Assembly (NCBI GenBank): GCA_020634565.1
Contig: JACKBN010000008.1
Span: 1 to 64,000 of the forward strand
From: Ardenticatenaceae bacterium
GTDB taxonomy: Bacteria; Chloroflexota; Anaerolineae; Promineifilales; Promineifilaceae
Reading direction: 5' to 3'
DNA: 64,000 nucleotides
Every line of letters starts with the position of its first letter. The first letter of the stretch is position 1. Below are positions 62,124 through 64,000 of the stretch, in pieces. The position numbers were made by a program, and so were the translations under genes. Below the pieces are notes generated by a model. The model worked only from the letters and a program-made list of their open reading frames with translations. It ran no database searches and had not been told where the DNA came from.

Positions 62124-64000
62124 TTAATTTCTCTGCCCCACAAACCAGCGACGCACCAGTTCAATTTGAAAGCGCAAGCCATTGCCATGTGGCTCGATGA
62201 GCTCACGTTGCTGGAGTTGGGTGAGGGTTTGGCCAAGCTCCGCGCTACCCATCTCCCCTTCTAACTCGCTACGCGAAACCACTTGCTTCTCACCCGCTTG
62301 GGCCAGCAGATGCAGCACCTGACCGCCCACCTCATCCGTCTGGTTGCGCATGTCGGCGAAGAAAAAGCTGCCGTGGATGAGCGCTTCGGGTACGGCCGTT
62401 TCCACATCATCCACCGTTGCCAAGCGACGCTGCGCCGGGGGCTGCTCGTTTTTCAGGGCCACAATCTCGGCACAAAGCAGCTGCACCAGGAACGGATGCC
62501 CACGCGTCAGGTCCAGCACGCGCTGGCTGGCGGCCGGTTCGTAACGCAGGGCAAAATTCTGCACCGGCGCTTCCACCAGCTGCCGCGCCTCGTCCGGATG
62601 CAGGTAGCCAATGTGCACCACCTGTACGTTGATCAAATAACTGGACCAGCGCGAAAATTCCGCCAGCGTGTGCGAGCCAGAGAGCAGCACCTTAAATTTG
62701 GGCCGGTGCTGGATAAGATGGCGCAGCATCCCCAGCACAATCTCCTCGTCAAAACGCTGCAAGGCGAGCACCCGCTCCAGCGCCTCAAACTCGTCCAGCA
62801 TCAGCAGCGCGGTTTGGCCGCCCAGCGCCGCTTCTACCTCGTCCAGCCACTCGTCGAAGCGGGTGAACGGGTCATCTTGCAGCAGCTCCCGACTGAGCGA
62901 CGGTAGGGTCACACCCCGCTGCCGTTTGGCCGACTGGACCATGCTGCGGGCCACGTTGTACAAAAAGCCCGCCTCATCCTGCGCCCGCGAGGCCGGGCCT
63001 TGTAAATCCACAAACAGGGGCACGATGCTGCTCGGCAGCAGCCGCCCCAAATTGTTGAGCAGCGACGTTTTGCCCACACGCCGCTGACCGTAAAGCAGCA
63101 GCGGCGGCTGACGACGGTCCAGCAACAGCTGCTCGATCCGGCTGCTCACGTCCTGCCGCCCGATGAAAATGGCTTGCTTCTCCGTCAGCGGCACGCCGAT
63201 GATGTACGGGCTGTCAATCTCCTGGCGCAGCTCCGCTTCCTCGGCCAGCCGCGCCCCTTTTTCGCCAATGATGTGCCGCCAGTTGGCCGCAATCGGGCGG
63301 AAGCGGGCGGCATATGGCTCATTGCTGCGGGTTAACTCCCGAAGTAGCCCATCCAGCCGATCCTCGACGGCGTGCAGGGCAAGGCGCTGGTTGTAGGCGC
63401 TCTCCTGCTGCAAAGCGGCGGCCACGTCGGTACTGAGGCGGCTGAAGCTGCGCAGCAAGGCGCTGGCCGGACCCACCAGATCGCCCGCCGCCAATCCGGG
63501 ATGCACTTCGGCAATTTGTACGGCCGTTTCACACAACTCCAACTGCCGCGCATCCAGCTCAATTTGGGCCGATTGGGCCGCCCAGCGCTGCCGGGTGCCG
63601 GTTAGATAGGCCATCGCCGTGCGCCCCTCGGCCAGGTTTTTGTGGATGGTTAGCAGCAGGTGGGCATCCAAATTGAGCAGCGGCAGGCGCTGAAATTCGT
63701 CCCAAAAGGCGGAGTGCCAGCGCAGCAGCGGCCGTTTCGCCCCATCATCCGCCCGCTGCACATCCAATTGGTACAGGATGCGATTCCAGACGAGCAAAAA
63801 TGGGTAGAGCAGGACGGGTCGCCACCAGGCGAGCGTCAAGCCTAGCAAAATCCCGGCCAGGCCAAACGACAAAAACGGGCCGTAAGACGCGCCATCGGTG
63901 GCGAAGAGGAACAGTCCCGCACCGCTGCCCAGCGCCCCAGCCAGGCCGCCCGCCCAGGTGCCTGCAATCTTCTCAGCCAGTACGTAGGGCAAGGCAAACA
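62124..64000 (-). CDS. Membrane-anchored P-loop ATPase (AAA/archaeal ATPase type), 5' end cut
   Basis: At least 622 residues; the frame is open to the right edge, so the true start may lie outside. Two membrane helices near the N-terminus (GLAGALGSGAGLFLF, FLSFGLAGILLGLTLAWW) precede a long helical region. The ATPase has LLLYGQRRVGKTSLLNNLG (Walker A), LLMLDEFEALERV (Walker B) and KVLLSGSHTLAEFSRW (sensor). The tail is a winged helix (LGQTLTQLQQRELIEPHGNG). The GxRRxGKT loop is typical of the archaeal ATPase/AAA_16 group of STAND-like NTPases. No effector domain is seen. Confidence 0.85.
   Translation of the reverse strand, partial: FALPYVLAEKIAGTWAGGLAGALGSGAGLFLFATDGASYGPFLSFGLAGILLGLTLAWWRPVLLYPFLLVWNRILYQLDVQRADDGAKRPLLRWHSAFWDEFQRLPLLNLDAHLLLTIHKNLAEGRTAMAYLTGTRQRWAAQSAQIELDARQLELCETAVQIAEVHPGLAAGDLVGPASALLRSFSRLSTDVAAALQQESAYNQRLALHAVEDRLDGLLRELTRSNEPYAARFRPIAANWRHIIGEKGARLAEEAELRQEIDSPYIIGVPLTEKQAIFIGRQDVSSRIEQLLLDRRQPPLLLYGQRRVGKTSLLNNLGRLLPSSIVPLFVDLQGPASRAQDEAGFLYNVARSMVQSAKRQRGVTLPSLSRELLQDDPFTRFDEWLDEVEAALGGQTALLMLDEFEALERVLALQRFDEEIVLGMLRHLIQHRPKFKVLLSGSHTLAEFSRWSSYLINVQVVHIGYLHPDEARQLVEAPVQNFALRYEPAASQRVLDLTRGHPFLVQLLCAEIVALKNEQPPAQRRLATVDDVETAVPEALIHGSFFFADMRNQTDEVGGQVLHLLAQAGEKQVVSRSELEGEMGSAELGQTLTQLQQRELIEPHGNGLRFQIELVRRWFVGQRN

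Overview
The window is a 64 kb stretch of a bacterial chromosome with about 50 protein genes, one tRNA, one group II intron and many small intergenic stem-loop repeats. The gene content fits Chloroflexota (Anaerolineae/Caldilineae-like): exported beta-helix and CARDB proteins with a YLPxx motif, a DUF2207/SPFH cluster, CpXC and roadblock proteins, NB-ARC/TPR regulators, a fused E1 alpha-beta dehydrogenase and a class 2 PyrD. This placement is inference from gene families; there is no rRNA here to confirm it. No CRISPR array, phage or plasmid replication gene was seen.

The most striking property is a palindromic octamer, ACGGCCGT, usually in the context AACGGCCGTT. I counted about 90 exact copies by hand, roughly one per 700 bases on both sides of every coding strand and inside most genes, against about one expected from base composition. 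It resembles the cyanobacterial HIP1 palindrome in behaviour but not in sequence. It encodes Thr-Ala-Val or Asn-Gly-Arg in many proteins. It is thin or absent in AT-rich stretches that look foreign (1.9-3.5 kb and 8.1-11.6 kb).

Layout. 0-8 kb: FecR-like anchor protein, acylphosphatase, an AT-rich island (zinc-ribbon membrane protein, decayed XRE antitoxin, intact toxin-first VapC/Phd module) wedged next to a broken 3' copy of pyrD, then pyrD, a TfoX_C protein and lepA. 8-12.7 kb: a divergent unit of a small membrane peptide and an HTH-NB-ARC protein with a separate TPR protein, then a soluble histidine kinase. 12.7-18 kb: tlyA, a nucleotide-sugar epimerase, a nucleotidyltransferase, a glycosidase-fold protein and an amino-acid-binding lipoprotein. 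18-22.8 kb: DUF2207, zinc-ribbon/winged-helix, helical and SPFH-HTH proteins in one row. 22.8-32.8 kb: glycosidase with two NBR1-like Ig domains, DNA methyltransferase, CpXC protein, GAF-PAS kinase, GNAT-CRP fusion, and a three-repeat membrane protein. 33-40 kb: tRNA-Leu(CAG), a cyclic-nucleotide-binding protein, a double RNase HI, a ferredoxin-NADP reductase, CBS and LysM proteins, and cystathionine beta-synthase. 40-47 kb: MoxR-DUF58-DUF4129 row, roadblock protein, pyrG. 47-49.3 kb: group II intron lying between pyrG and its terminator. 49.3-64 kb: beta-helix protein, msrA, two flippase-like membrane proteins, cmoB-cmoA, a phosphodiesterase, E1 dehydrogenase, a CARDB surface protein, two small proteins and a P-loop ATPase that runs off the right edge.

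Working groups: pyrD and pyrG supply pyrimidines; cmoA/cmoB modify tRNA wobble uridine; MoxR-DUF58-DUF4129 is a typical membrane-associated chaperone row; the DUF2207-SPFH row is a possible membrane-surveillance unit; three glycosidase-fold proteins with different add-on modules act at the cell surface.
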